Positions 1-7,118 of a DNA stretch of 10,363 bases are shown here, one piece after another (the first letter of the stretch is position 1; the number at the start of each line of letters is the position of its first letter). This DNA comes from Bacteroidota bacterium. Its GTDB lineage: Bacteria; Bacteroidota; Ignavibacteria; Tepidaquicellales; Tepidaquicellaceae. The stretch spans positions 1 through 10,363 of the forward strand of contig JAEYVS010000084.1 in the NCBI GenBank assembly GCA_023429265.1, given 5' to 3'. The position numbers and the translations under genes are program-made. The notes under the pieces were generated by a model. That model ran no database searches. It was not told the DNA's origin and saw only the letters and a list, made by a program, of their open reading frames with translations.

Positions 1-27
1 CGAGTAACTATAAAATAAATGTGAAAA

Positions 28-1161
28 TTGGATAACATTAATATTGTAGAAGTCGACAATGAAGCATTAAAAGCTAAATTTATAAACTTCCCATACGAAC
101 TTTATAAAAATGAACCGAATTGGGTCCCACCACTCCGGTTCGATGTTAAGAATAATCTGGATACAAAAAAAAATCCTCTTTACACTCATACAAAAATTAA
201 ACTCTGGCTCGCCTTTCGCGATGGAAAGATTGTAGGTAGAATAGCTGCCATCATAAATGATGCCCATAATAACTTCCATAAGGACAAAGTTGGATTTTTT
301 GGTTTCTTCGAATCAATTAATGATAAAAATGTTGCATCCTTGTTGTTTGACAAAGCTGCTGAGTATTTAAAAAATAATGGGATGGATACAATGCGAGGAC
401 CGGTAAATCCATCTACTAATGATGAATGCGCACTTTTGATTGATGCCTTCGACCAGCCCAATGTTTTACTTATGACATATAATTTCAAATACTATGCTGA
501 CCTCCTTGAGCAATATGGTCTGCGAAAAGCAAAAGACCTGTACGCATTATGGATACCATCAGAGGTAATTCACGATCCCATTATGGAAAAGCTTAACCGG
601 ATCAGTGATATGATTTTAAAAAGAGAGGATTTGGAAATACGAAAGGTTGATATGAAAGATTTCAATAATGAAGTACAGCGCGTTAGAGAAGTTTACAATG
701 ATGCCTGGGAAACTAACTGGGGATTTGTACCGATGAGTAAGGAAGAATTCGAATTCATAGCAAAAAATCTTAAAATGATAGTCGACCCGGACTATGTATA
801 TTTTGCAATAAAGAAAAGTACCGGCGAAACAATTGGATTCTCACTTTCACTCCCTGATAATAACCAGGCTATTATTGGATTAAATGGAAAGCTTTTTCCT
901 TTCGGAATCTTCAAATTCCTCGCTCAAAGAAAAAAGATAAACCGCCTCCGGGTAATCATAATGGGTGTAAAGAAACAATATCAGAAAAAAGGTATAGATG
1001 CAGTCTTCTACCGCGATACCATCGTTATGGGTAATAAAAAGAAAGTAACAGGGGCAGAAATATCGTGGGTTTTAGAGGATAATATGGTTATGATGCAGTC
1101 AGCTCTTAATATGGGAGCATATATCTACAAAACATATAGGATCTACGATAAAAAAATATAG
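28..1161 (+). CDS. GNAT-like (double-domain) N-acyltransferase family protein
   Basis: This 377-residue cytosolic protein has no signal peptide. It resembles a family of about 380-residue bacterial proteins with two GNAT-like folds, usually annotated as putative N-acetyltransferases of unknown substrate. Visible family signatures are FPYELY followed by NWVPPL (residues 21-35), a KNPLY segment (48-52), GRIAAI (70-75), VGFFGFFE (88-95) and GPVNPSTNDE (124-133). The second half carries an acetyl-CoA-loop-like stretch QYQKKGID (317-324), followed by an E-S-N pattern (GAEISWVLEDN, 342-352) and GAYIYKTYRIY (363-373), as in GNAT C-termini. The start is TTG, because the in-frame codon two places upstream is TGA and no ATG lies near the conserved N-terminus. 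An in-frame ATG at 19-21 is followed directly by that TGA. No Shine-Dalgarno motif is visible. The family is fairly sure; the substrate is unknown. Confidence 0.8.
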   Translation: MDNINIVEVDNEALKAKFINFPYELYKNEPNWVPPLRFDVKNNLDTKKNPLYTHTKIKLWLAFRDGKIVGRIAAIINDAHNNFHKDKVGFFGFFESINDKNVASLLFDKAAEYLKNNGMDTMRGPVNPSTNDECALLIDAFDQPNVLLMTYNFKYYADLLEQYGLRKAKDLYALWIPSEVIHDPIMEKLNRISDMILKREDLEIRKVDMKDFNNEVQRVREVYNDAWETNWGFVPMSKEEFEFIAKNLKMIVDPDYVYFAIKKSTGETIGFSLSLPDNNQAIIGLNGKLFPFGIFKFLAQRKKINRLRVIIMGVKKQYQKKGIDAVFYRDTIVMGNKKKVTGAEISWVLEDNMVMMQSALNMGAYIYKTYRIYDKKI

Positions 1162-1168
1162 CCTTATG

Positions 1169-1193
1169 CCTTAATCCTTTAAGGAACAATTTT
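1169..1193 (+). terminator. Weak hairpin after the acyltransferase gene
   Basis: CCTTAA (1169-1174) pairs perfectly with TTAAGG (1179-1184) around a 4-base loop, eight bases after the TAG. Only a short T-run (1190-1193) follows, after a six-base gap, and the stem is AT-rich. This could be a weak terminator or chance. Confidence 0.25.
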
Positions 1194-1237
1194 GTCTAAA
1201 ACTTAGTATGATTAATCAAATCTAACTAAATAACAAT

Positions 1238-1912
1238 ATGAAAAGGCTAATTTTACCTCTTTTATTTATTCTTTTTTTTGCCGCTGAATCTTTTGCATCT
1301 TCATATTATTCTTCTCTTTACCTGGATCTGGACAGAGATAAATACTATGAAGCCTCTCTGAATGGCGACGAAAAAACCGGTTATGGAAAAATTCACTTCA
1401 GAAATGTTGAAGCCGGGAATCACCGTTTGAAAATTTATGAAGTGAAAAGTCGTCCCGGAAGTTATCACAAAGACAGAAAACTTATCTATAATGATTATGT
1501 ACGCCTCGAGAGAGGATGCGAAGTTTTTGCTTATTTTGATAATTGGAATAAACTCTATTTCGACAAAAGAAACTGTGAAGATGAATACCATTATTACGAC
1601 GAAGACTATCTAAGCAATAGAGAATTTCAGGAAGCGCTTGAGACTATAAAGAATCAGAGCTTTGAATCCGGTAAACTTTCTGTTGCGAAACAGGTTATCT
1701 CAGATTATAATATCTCTGTCGATCAGCTTGTGAGTATTCTCAATGAAATGTGGTTTGAATCAACAAAACTCGAACTCGCAAAATATGCTTATGACAATAT
1801 GCGAAATGTTAAAGGGTTTTACAAAGTTTATAATGTATTCAGCTTTTCAAGCAGTGTAGATGAGCTAAGTGAGTATATAAATTCCCGCAAGAAAAACAGC
1901 TCGGATTGGTAA
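1238..1912 (+). CDS. Secreted DUF4476 domain protein
   Basis: This 224-residue protein has an N-terminal signal peptide (residues 1 to about 20, hydrophobic core LILPLLFILFFAA, likely cleavage after SFA). Residues 25-110 are beta-rich and look PEGA-like: a short 'LNGDEKTGYGKIHF' stretch and an 'EAGNHRLKIYEV' turn, typical of the region before DUF4476. Residues 127-215 match the helical DUF4476 repeat: F-x-x-A-x-x-x-I-x-x-Q-S-F-E-S-x-K (130-146), then WFESTKLELAKYAYDN (172-187) and FYKVYNVFSFSSSVDEL (194-210). The function of DUF4476 is unknown; such proteins are common exported proteins in Bacteroidota. The A-rich leader has no Shine-Dalgarno motif. The stop codon lies in the loop of the downstream terminator. 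The domain call is confident; the role is not. Confidence 0.85.
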   Translation: MKRLILPLLFILFFAAESFASSYYSSLYLDLDRDKYYEASLNGDEKTGYGKIHFRNVEAGNHRLKIYEVKSRPGSYHKDRKLIYNDYVRLERGCEVFAYFDNWNKLYFDKRNCEDEYHYYDEDYLSNREFQEALETIKNQSFESGKLSVAKQVISDYNISVDQLVSILNEMWFESTKLELAKYAYDNMRNVKGFYKVYNVFSFSSSVDELSEYINSRKKNSSDW

Positions 1913-1932
1913 TATCCGGGCTGTTTCTTTTT
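1894..1932 (+). terminator. Rho-independent terminator overlapping the DUF4476 gene end
   Basis: A 13-bp stem (1894-1906 with 1914-1926, one G-U wobble) closes a 7-base loop and is followed by C then five T (1928-1932). The TAA stop (1910-1912) lies inside the loop, so the 5' arm is coding sequence for the last residues before the stop. Confidence 0.85.
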
Positions 1933-2016
1933 ACTACAGTTATTTTCATATATTTTCCTTATTATTTCCATACATAAGAACACTCTCCATTTTTGAAAAT
2001 AAAAAGATTTTAATCT

Positions 2017-3462
2017 ATGAAAAAAATATACTATGCTTTAATCAGTTATAGTTTATTTGGGTCTTGTCTTCTCTTGATTTTTTTATCTCTCCAGGCACAG
2101 GATTCAAATGAATCAGGAACAAGTTTTGAAACTGATTCACCCCGTTATGTAAAGTTAGATTTTTCACAAAATCCTGATAATTCTTCATCTGGAATCGAAG
2201 ATCCCACAAAAGTATGTGATTACGGGCTTATTCCCCAATATCCTAACGGATCACTTGGAGGTCACGCCTCAGCAGTACTTGGTGATACTCTTTACATCGC
2301 AGGTGGTATGGATACAACGGGCAGTGTAACTAACAGGCCCGCGTCAGTCGAAGTCACAAGATATGCAATCAATACCGGAATCTGGTCATCAGGAAGAAGT
2401 ATGCCGGGTCCTAAATCAGGCGGTGACCTTGTTGCCTGTGGCGGAGCTTTATATTACATTGGAGGCGGCGCAGGGTTTCTGACAAACGGAAGTCCTACTG
2501 CAACTACTTACAAATACACTCCTGCAGGCGGATGGGAGACAGTAGCTAATATCCCCACCCCCGTAGTTGGCAATGTTGCTGAATGCTGGGGAGATAGTGT
2601 AATCTTTTCTATTGGAGGCGGATGGAATTCATATTACAGGGGAATACAAGTCTACAGACCGGGATCAGATAACTGGTCCAGAACAGTTGATTCACTGCCA
2701 ACAGGTACCGGCAGAAGATCTTTTGCGGGAGGTCTCGAAGGAAATAAAATATTTGTTGCTGCGGGATATTCCGGAGCATTTAGAAAAGATTTTCTAATTG
2801 GCACAATTGGTAATACAGCTGATACTGTTACCTGGACACCTATGGGAGATGTTCCTATGAGAGGAACCGGCAACTCAAGACCCGGTGGTCATGCTGTGAA
2901 TGGAAGGTTTTATGTCGTTGCAGGTGAAACATCCCCTGCTCCGGCTGCACAGGATAGTATTTTCGTATATGATATTGACGGCAGCAGCTGGCTGCCAAAC
3001 CCATTAACCGGAAGAGGCTCTAATTCTGCTTCAAACTATTGGGGAGCAATATCATCGAGCGTAATTAATGGCAAGGTAAGAATATGGATTCCCGGTGGAT
3101 TCTGGCCTGCTACAGTAACTAATACCAAACTAATGGTTCTTACAGATTCCATCGATTGTGAGATCACTAATATTGATCCTGTTAATAATACTGTTCCATC
3201 TGATTACTCTTTAGCACAGAATTTCCCAAATCCTTTTAATCCAAATACATCCATAAGATTTGAGATTCCTTCCGTCACTCACGCGAAATTAACAGTATAT
3301 AATGCGGTAGGTGAGGAAGTTGATGTGATACTAAATGAAACAATCTCAGGTGGAATATATCAGTTATCCTGGGATGGCTCAGGTTTTGCCAGTGGTATAT
3401 ACTACTACAGGCTGACAGCAGGCGGCTTTACACAAACCAAAAAAATGATGTTAATTAAATAA
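2017..3462 (+). CDS. Secreted Kelch-repeat beta-propeller protein with type IX sorting domain
   Basis: This 481-residue protein has a signal peptide (residues 1-28, cleavage near LQAQ). Residues 80-375 hold about six Kelch-like blades. Each has a hydrophobic strand ending in paired glycines, then an aromatic/tryptophan position and a P-rich turn: LYIAGG (92-97), LYYIGGG (145-151), VIFSIGGG (195-202), KIFVAAG (244-250), FYVVAG (298-303) and RIWIPGG (355-361). Residues 394-481 form a Por/type IX secretion C-terminal sorting domain: NFPNPFNPN (402-410), LTVYNAVGEEV (425-435), then GIYYYRL (460-466) and a C-terminal QTKKMMLIK. The protein is therefore predicted to cross the outer membrane through the type IX system and be released or anchored at the surface. 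Kelch propellers usually bind proteins or glycans; no catalytic residues can be assigned. The gene appears monocistronic between two terminators. Confidence 0.88.
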   Translation: MKKIYYALISYSLFGSCLLLIFLSLQAQDSNESGTSFETDSPRYVKLDFSQNPDNSSSGIEDPTKVCDYGLIPQYPNGSLGGHASAVLGDTLYIAGGMDTTGSVTNRPASVEVTRYAINTGIWSSGRSMPGPKSGGDLVACGGALYYIGGGAGFLTNGSPTATTYKYTPAGGWETVANIPTPVVGNVAECWGDSVIFSIGGGWNSYYRGIQVYRPGSDNWSRTVDSLPTGTGRRSFAGGLEGNKIFVAAGYSGAFRKDFLIGTIGNTADTVTWTPMGDVPMRGTGNSRPGGHAVNGRFYVVAGETSPAPAAQDSIFVYDIDGSSWLPNPLTGRGSNSASNYWGAISSSVINGKVRIWIPGGFWPATVTNTKLMVLTDSIDCEITNIDPVNNTVPSDYSLAQNFPNPFNPNTSIRFEIPSVTHAKLTVYNAVGEEVDVILNETISGGIYQLSWDGSGFASGIYYYRLTAGGFTQTKKMMLIK

Positions 3463-3488
3463 AGTTTAACCTAATAATGCTTTAATCT

Positions 3489-3518
3489 AAACAGGTCTCA
3501 ATTTTTTGGGACCTGTTT
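3489..3518 (+). terminator. Terminator between the convergent Kelch and esterase genes
   Basis: A 12-bp stem (3489-3500 with 3507-3518, one G-U wobble) closes a 6-base T-rich loop, followed by T-rich sequence on the + strand. It overlaps the esterase stop codon (3518-3520) and serves the + gene best. On the minus strand the following sequence is poor in T, so bidirectional action is doubtful. Confidence 0.75.
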
Positions 3519-4426
3519 TATTTTGTGTTCTCTTTGAAAAACTTCCAGATTTCTTCAGAAGCATTTATTTCCTCAATATGTCTTCCCACCAGCCATTCGG
3601 GAAGCTGATCGTTACCTCCGGGATATGAATGCCTGCCATCTACAACCTTTATCATCTTTACGGGAGCATTCCTGCACTCACAGGAATAAAATATTGCCGA
3701 TGCACCATCATCCACTTCGTCCAGCGTGTCTATCTTTACATTAACGCATTCATTAAAATTAAGCCACTTGTTAAATATATCCATCACAGGAGGATAAACA
3801 TAATCCGTCATTTTTCCTTTTCCTCCATCAAACGGAATAAACTCATCCGCAGTACCATTTATAAAAAGCACAGGGATGTGCTTCCCGGAAGAAAATTGGT
3901 TCACCATCTCGGAAGATACATTTGCTCCGACCGAAGCAATTCCCGCAAGCTTATCGGATAAGTCAAAGCCAAGCCTGTTTGTCATTGCGCCGCCATTGGA
4001 ATGCCCCATAGCAAATACTTTCGTAGTATCCACTCTGTACTTTTCTGCAATGTGATCTATCAAAGCAGATATGAATTTTACATCATCTATTTCATTCTTA
4101 TCTGAGGGGGTCTCTCCCCTGCCGTCCGCCCAGCTCCTGTCCAGACCATCCGGGTATACGACAATAAACTTTTCCCTATCTGCAATTTCATTAAATCCCG
4201 TTGATTCCATCATTTGTTTGCCTGTGCCCAGCCTGCCGTGAATTGATACCAATAACGGTAACGATTCATCGTCGGTATAATAGCCCTTAGGAAGATGCAA
4301 TAAATAACTGCGTTGCTTTCCATCGACTTTGATCTTTCCTTTTACAGTTCCTTCTTCCGATGAATGCAGTTCATTGCCTGCAAACAAAAACAATCCCGTT
4401 AATATGATGAATAATAATTTTTTCAT
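3518..4426 (-). CDS. Secreted PHB-depolymerase/feruloyl-esterase-like alpha/beta hydrolase
   Basis: This 302-residue protein has a signal peptide (about residues 1-22, MKKLLFIILTGLFLFAG). The rest is an alpha/beta hydrolase of the polyhydroxybutyrate depolymerase/LpqC-type esterase family, an exported ester hydrolase class. Visible motifs in order are the oxyanion-strand SIHGRLGTGK (61-70); FNEIADREKFIVVYPDG (78-94); the nucleophile elbow GHSNGG with Ser143; NGTADEFIPF with the likely acid Asp194; and DGRHSYPGG with the likely base His266. The ending EINASEEIWKFF (286-297) is a family hallmark. The full triad is present, so it should be active. The substrate is uncertain: family members cleave short-chain polyesters, feruloyl or acetyl-xylan esters. 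It diverges from the Nramp-family gene across 69 bases and has no Shine-Dalgarno motif. Confidence 0.87.
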   Translation of the reverse strand: MKKLLFIILTGLFLFAGNELHSSEEGTVKGKIKVDGKQRSYLLHLPKGYYTDDESLPLLVSIHGRLGTGKQMMESTGFNEIADREKFIVVYPDGLDRSWADGRGETPSDKNEIDDVKFISALIDHIAEKYRVDTTKVFAMGHSNGGAMTNRLGFDLSDKLAGIASVGANVSSEMVNQFSSGKHIPVLFINGTADEFIPFDGGKGKMTDYVYPPVMDIFNKWLNFNECVNVKIDTLDEVDDGASAIFYSCECRNAPVKMIKVVDGRHSYPGGNDQLPEWLVGRHIEEINASEEIWKFFKENTK

Positions 4427-4495
4427 TTTTTGGTTTAATAAAAATAAGAATAAATTGTATTTTAAGCTAAGTCAAAAGCTAAATCATATCGCACA
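4427..4495. promoter_or_regulatory. Divergent intergenic region, esterase / Nramp-family gene
   Basis: This 69-base AT-rich gap must hold the leader of the esterase and probably promoters for both directions. I see no convincing -35/-10 pair, Bacteroidota-type -7 box or operator repeat. The reading frame of the transporter stays open upstream to 4466 but contains no ATG. Confidence 0.35.
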
Positions 4496-5752
4496 TTGAA
4501 GAAATCCTCACTTTTTGACTCATTAAAGTTTATCGGACCGGGTCTGGCAGTAGCAGCAACCGGTATTGGCGCGGGAGATCTGATATCGGCTTCTGTTGCC
4601 GGAGCGCAGTATGGTGTAGCTGTATTATGGGCAGTAATCATTGGTGCTGTATTAAAATACGTGCTCAATGAAGGTATTGCTCGCTGGCAGCTTTCAACCA
4701 ATACCACAATTCTCGAAGGCTGGATCTCAAAACTTCCCAAATTTGTTTCAATATATTTCATAATTTACCTTACGATCTGGTCTTTTGTAGTGGCGGGTGC
4801 ATTAATTGCTGCCTGTGGTATCGCAGCTAATGCAATTTTTCCGGAGTTTTCTATACAGGTATGGGGAATAATACATTCAATATTCAGCCTGATATTGGTT
4901 TATTTCGGCAGATATAGCGTATTTGAAAAAGTTATGAAGTTCTTTATAGTCCTTATGTTTGTTACATTTATATATTGTGCTGTTGTATTAATTCCTGAAG
5001 TTGGAATATCGTTTGGCAGCTTTATTCCAATCATTCCACCGGGAAGCGGAAAGTTTCTCCTTGGAATACTCGGTGGAGTAGGAGGCAGTGTAACTCTTCT
5101 CAGTTATGGATACTGGATTAAAGAAAAAGGCTGGACAACAAAAGCTGAATTTAAGAAGTCAAAATTTGATCTTGGCATAGCATATCTGTTTACCGGATTA
5201 TTTGCCGGTGCAGTTTTGGTAATAGCATCAGAGGTCTCACCTGAAATAACTACCGGAACCAAAATTCTGCTCGATATGTCTAACCGCCTGCAAACCATCA
5301 TTGGTGATACCGGGAAATGGATCTTTCTCGTAGGATTTTGGGGAGCTGTTTTTACCTCGCTGCTTGGTGTCTGGCAGGGAGTTCCGTATATATTCTCAGA
5401 CTTTATCACTGCATATAATAAATTTCGTTCACCTGATAAAACTGACAATGTAAACACTAAAAACATTAAAGATAAGAGTAAGATCTATTATAACATTTTT
5501 CTATTCTTCCTTGCCGTGCCGCCGCTCCTGCTTCTGCTATTTGATAGACCTGCCTGGATAATAATAATCTACACGATTACCGGATCATTCTTTATGCCTT
5601 TCCTGGCTATTACTCTTCTGGTGATGAATAATAAACTAAAATGGATTGGTGATTATAAAAATTCAATCATCATTAACACTATATTAATTCTATCTATAGT
5701 TCTCTTTGCTTATATTTCAATCGATGAAATTATTGACATATTTTCAAAATAA
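4496..5752 (+). CDS. Nramp-family transporter lacking canonical metal-site motifs
   Basis: This 418-residue inner-membrane protein has about 11 hydrophobic helices and belongs to the Nramp (SLC11-like) fold. The first helix begins IGPGLAVAATGIGAGDLISA (13-32): the GPG and overall pattern match Nramp TM1, but the metal-binding DPGN is replaced by GAGD (25-28). In TM6 the canonical MPH is replaced by TLL (200-202) inside GGVGGSVTLLSYGYW (193-207). This places it in a divergent Nramp-related clade often annotated as divalent metal transporter, with unproven substrate. A charged loop (309-330) separates the later helices. The start is TTG at 4496, chosen because it gives MKKSSLFDSLKFIGPG, the normal short lead before TM1; the frame is open upstream to 4466 without ATG. 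It may be cotranscribed with the two genes that follow. Confidence 0.85.
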   Translation: MKKSSLFDSLKFIGPGLAVAATGIGAGDLISASVAGAQYGVAVLWAVIIGAVLKYVLNEGIARWQLSTNTTILEGWISKLPKFVSIYFIIYLTIWSFVVAGALIAACGIAANAIFPEFSIQVWGIIHSIFSLILVYFGRYSVFEKVMKFFIVLMFVTFIYCAVVLIPEVGISFGSFIPIIPPGSGKFLLGILGGVGGSVTLLSYGYWIKEKGWTTKAEFKKSKFDLGIAYLFTGLFAGAVLVIASEVSPEITTGTKILLDMSNRLQTIIGDTGKWIFLVGFWGAVFTSLLGVWQGVPYIFSDFITAYNKFRSPDKTDNVNTKNIKDKSKIYYNIFLFFLAVPPLLLLLFDRPAWIIIIYTITGSFFMPFLAITLLVMNNKLKWIGDYKNSIIINTILILSIVLFAYISIDEIIDIFSK

Positions 5753-5791
5753 CGTTAAATTTCTATAGATTACAAACTAAACCAATATAAA

Positions 5792-6634
5792 ATGAAAACG
5801 CTGCTTATCTTATTTATGGTTTTTTCTTCTTCCATAGTATTTTCGCAAAATGACCACTCCTGCTGTGACCTTGAAGCAACAAAGAAATTCTCCGACCTTA
5901 GTCATAATAGTGATTTCAGGGATGTGCACGAGGATCCCATACCTTTTGATTACCAGGATATGAATGGAGATATGATTACTTACTCGACTTCTGATGGAAA
6001 AACCGCTAATGGATATCTTGTTTCGTCACCTAATAAATCTAACAAATGGATATTAGTATTTCACGAGTGGTATGGGCTAAATGATTATATTAAGCAAGAG
6101 TCGGACTTGATCAGAGAAAAATTAGGAGACGTAAATATCCTCGCTGTGGATCTGTATGATGGTCAGGTAGCCTCAAATAGAGAAGAAGCTGCGAAGTTGA
6201 TTCAGACAGTCGACCAGCAAAGAGCAGTAAACATAATTAACGGTGCAGTTGAATATTGCGGTACGGATGCGGAAATTGGTACTTTAGGATGGTGTTTCGG
6301 AGGTGGATGGTCTTTAAATGCGTCCCTTCTCATAGGTTCACAGGCAAAAGCTTGTGTCATTTATTATGGAATGCCATCAGATGACGTAGAGAAGCTGAAA
6401 ACTCTAAATCCACCGGTTTTGGGGATTTTTGCAGAGCAGGACGGAAATATTACTCCTGAAATCGTACGTCAATTTGAAACTAATATGAAGGAAGCGGGTA
6501 AAATATTAACAGTGTATATGTATGATGCCGCTCACGGATTTGCAAATCCAAGTAATCCGAAATACGACCCCGTTGCCAGAGAAGACGCTTTGACCAGGAC
6601 TATTGATTTCTTAAATGTAAATTTAATGAACTAA
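5792..6634 (+). CDS. Exported dienelactone hydrolase family protein
   Basis: This 280-residue protein has a signal peptide (residues 1-19, cleavage near VFSQ) and a dienelactone-hydrolase-type alpha/beta hydrolase domain (about 55-279). Key positions are HEWYG (91-95, the Glu92 that positions the nucleophile in this family), GWCFGG (166-171) with nucleophile Cys168, AEQDGNI with Asp217, and AAHGFANP with His248. The Cys-Asp-His triad is complete. Classical members are cytosolic and open dienelactone in chlorocatechol degradation; exported ones are of unknown substrate and are not tied to that pathway here. A CC pair (24-25) lies just after the predicted cleavage site. It sits 39 bases after the transporter and 9 bases before the DUF4870 gene, so it is probably cotranscribed with the latter. 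Confidence 0.88.
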   Translation: MKTLLILFMVFSSSIVFSQNDHSCCDLEATKKFSDLSHNSDFRDVHEDPIPFDYQDMNGDMITYSTSDGKTANGYLVSSPNKSNKWILVFHEWYGLNDYIKQESDLIREKLGDVNILAVDLYDGQVASNREEAAKLIQTVDQQRAVNIINGAVEYCGTDAEIGTLGWCFGGGWSLNASLLIGSQAKACVIYYGMPSDDVEKLKTLNPPVLGIFAEQDGNITPEIVRQFETNMKEAGKILTVYMYDAAHGFANPSNPKYDPVAREDALTRTIDFLNVNLMN

Positions 6635-6643
6635 AAAAATACA

Positions 6644-7099
6644 ATGGCAGAAAAAGCTAACCCTATTCCTTCGAGTGACGAGAAACTTTTTGCAATGCTT
6701 TCGCATTTTTCCATCTTTTTGGGAGGGATTATCCTCCCGATTATCTTTTGGGCAATAAAGAAGGATCAGTCACAATTCGTAAGATTCCACTCGCTGCAAT
6801 CCATATTCTTTCATATTGCATACTTTGTATTGATAATGGTATTTGTAGTGATCGTAATGATTATTGCAATATTTGGTGCAGGATTATCCGCTGTAACTCT
6901 GGATTCAGGGGGTTCAAACGCTGCTCCACCGATGATTATGCTGATTTTTATGGGAATATTCTATTTGGGATTGTTTGCTGTAATATTCGGGGCTATAGGT
7001 TATGGTATATATGGCGGAATAAAATCTTACCAGGGTGAGTTATTTATGTACCCGGTAATTGGGAAAAAAGTATACGAAAAAGTTTACGGGGGACGCTAG
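6644..7099 (+). CDS. DUF4870 domain membrane protein
   Basis: This 151-residue protein matches the DUF4870 (Tic20-like) family: SSDEKLFAMLSHFSIFLGGIILP near the N-terminus, then IIFWAIKKDQSQFVRFHSLQS (33-53), where W, K-K-D and the F-V-x-x-H pattern are the family signature. Three hydrophobic segments (about 20-39, 54-80, 96-122) indicate an inner-membrane protein with a short cytosolic N-terminus. Its function is unknown. It starts 9 bases after the hydrolase stop with no Shine-Dalgarno motif, so it is probably in the same transcript. Its TAG stop (7097-7099) overlaps the TAG of the convergent minus-strand gene in a shared CTAG. Confidence 0.87.
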   Translation: MAEKANPIPSSDEKLFAMLSHFSIFLGGIILPIIFWAIKKDQSQFVRFHSLQSIFFHIAYFVLIMVFVVIVMIIAIFGAGLSAVTLDSGGSNAAPPMIMLIFMGIFYLGLFAVIFGAIGYGIYGGIKSYQGELFMYPVIGKKVYEKVYGGR

Positions 7100-7118
7100 G
7101 TGTCCCCTTTCCTTTTCA
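7088..7118. terminator. Hairpin terminator with convergent stop codons in the loop
   Basis: GGGGAC (7089-7094) pairs with GTCCCC (7102-7107); a G-U pair (7088/7108) can extend it. The 7-base loop (7095-7101) contains CTAG, which is the stop codon on both strands. A pyrimidine/T-rich run follows on the + strand. On the minus strand a T5 stretch lies only a few bases after the stem, so bidirectional use is plausible. Confidence 0.65.

Noticed and set aside
19..24. TGA as a recoded sense codon or selenocysteine
   Set aside because: TGA serves as an ordinary stop for other genes here, and no selenocysteine element is visible.
745..756. Tandem GAATTC hexamers
   Set aside because: They encode the plain peptide EFEF inside a conserved gene and look like chance codon use.
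4462..5466. Minus-strand ORFs opposite the transporter
   Set aside because: They lie antisense to a well-supported gene and have no recognisable domain; shadow frames.
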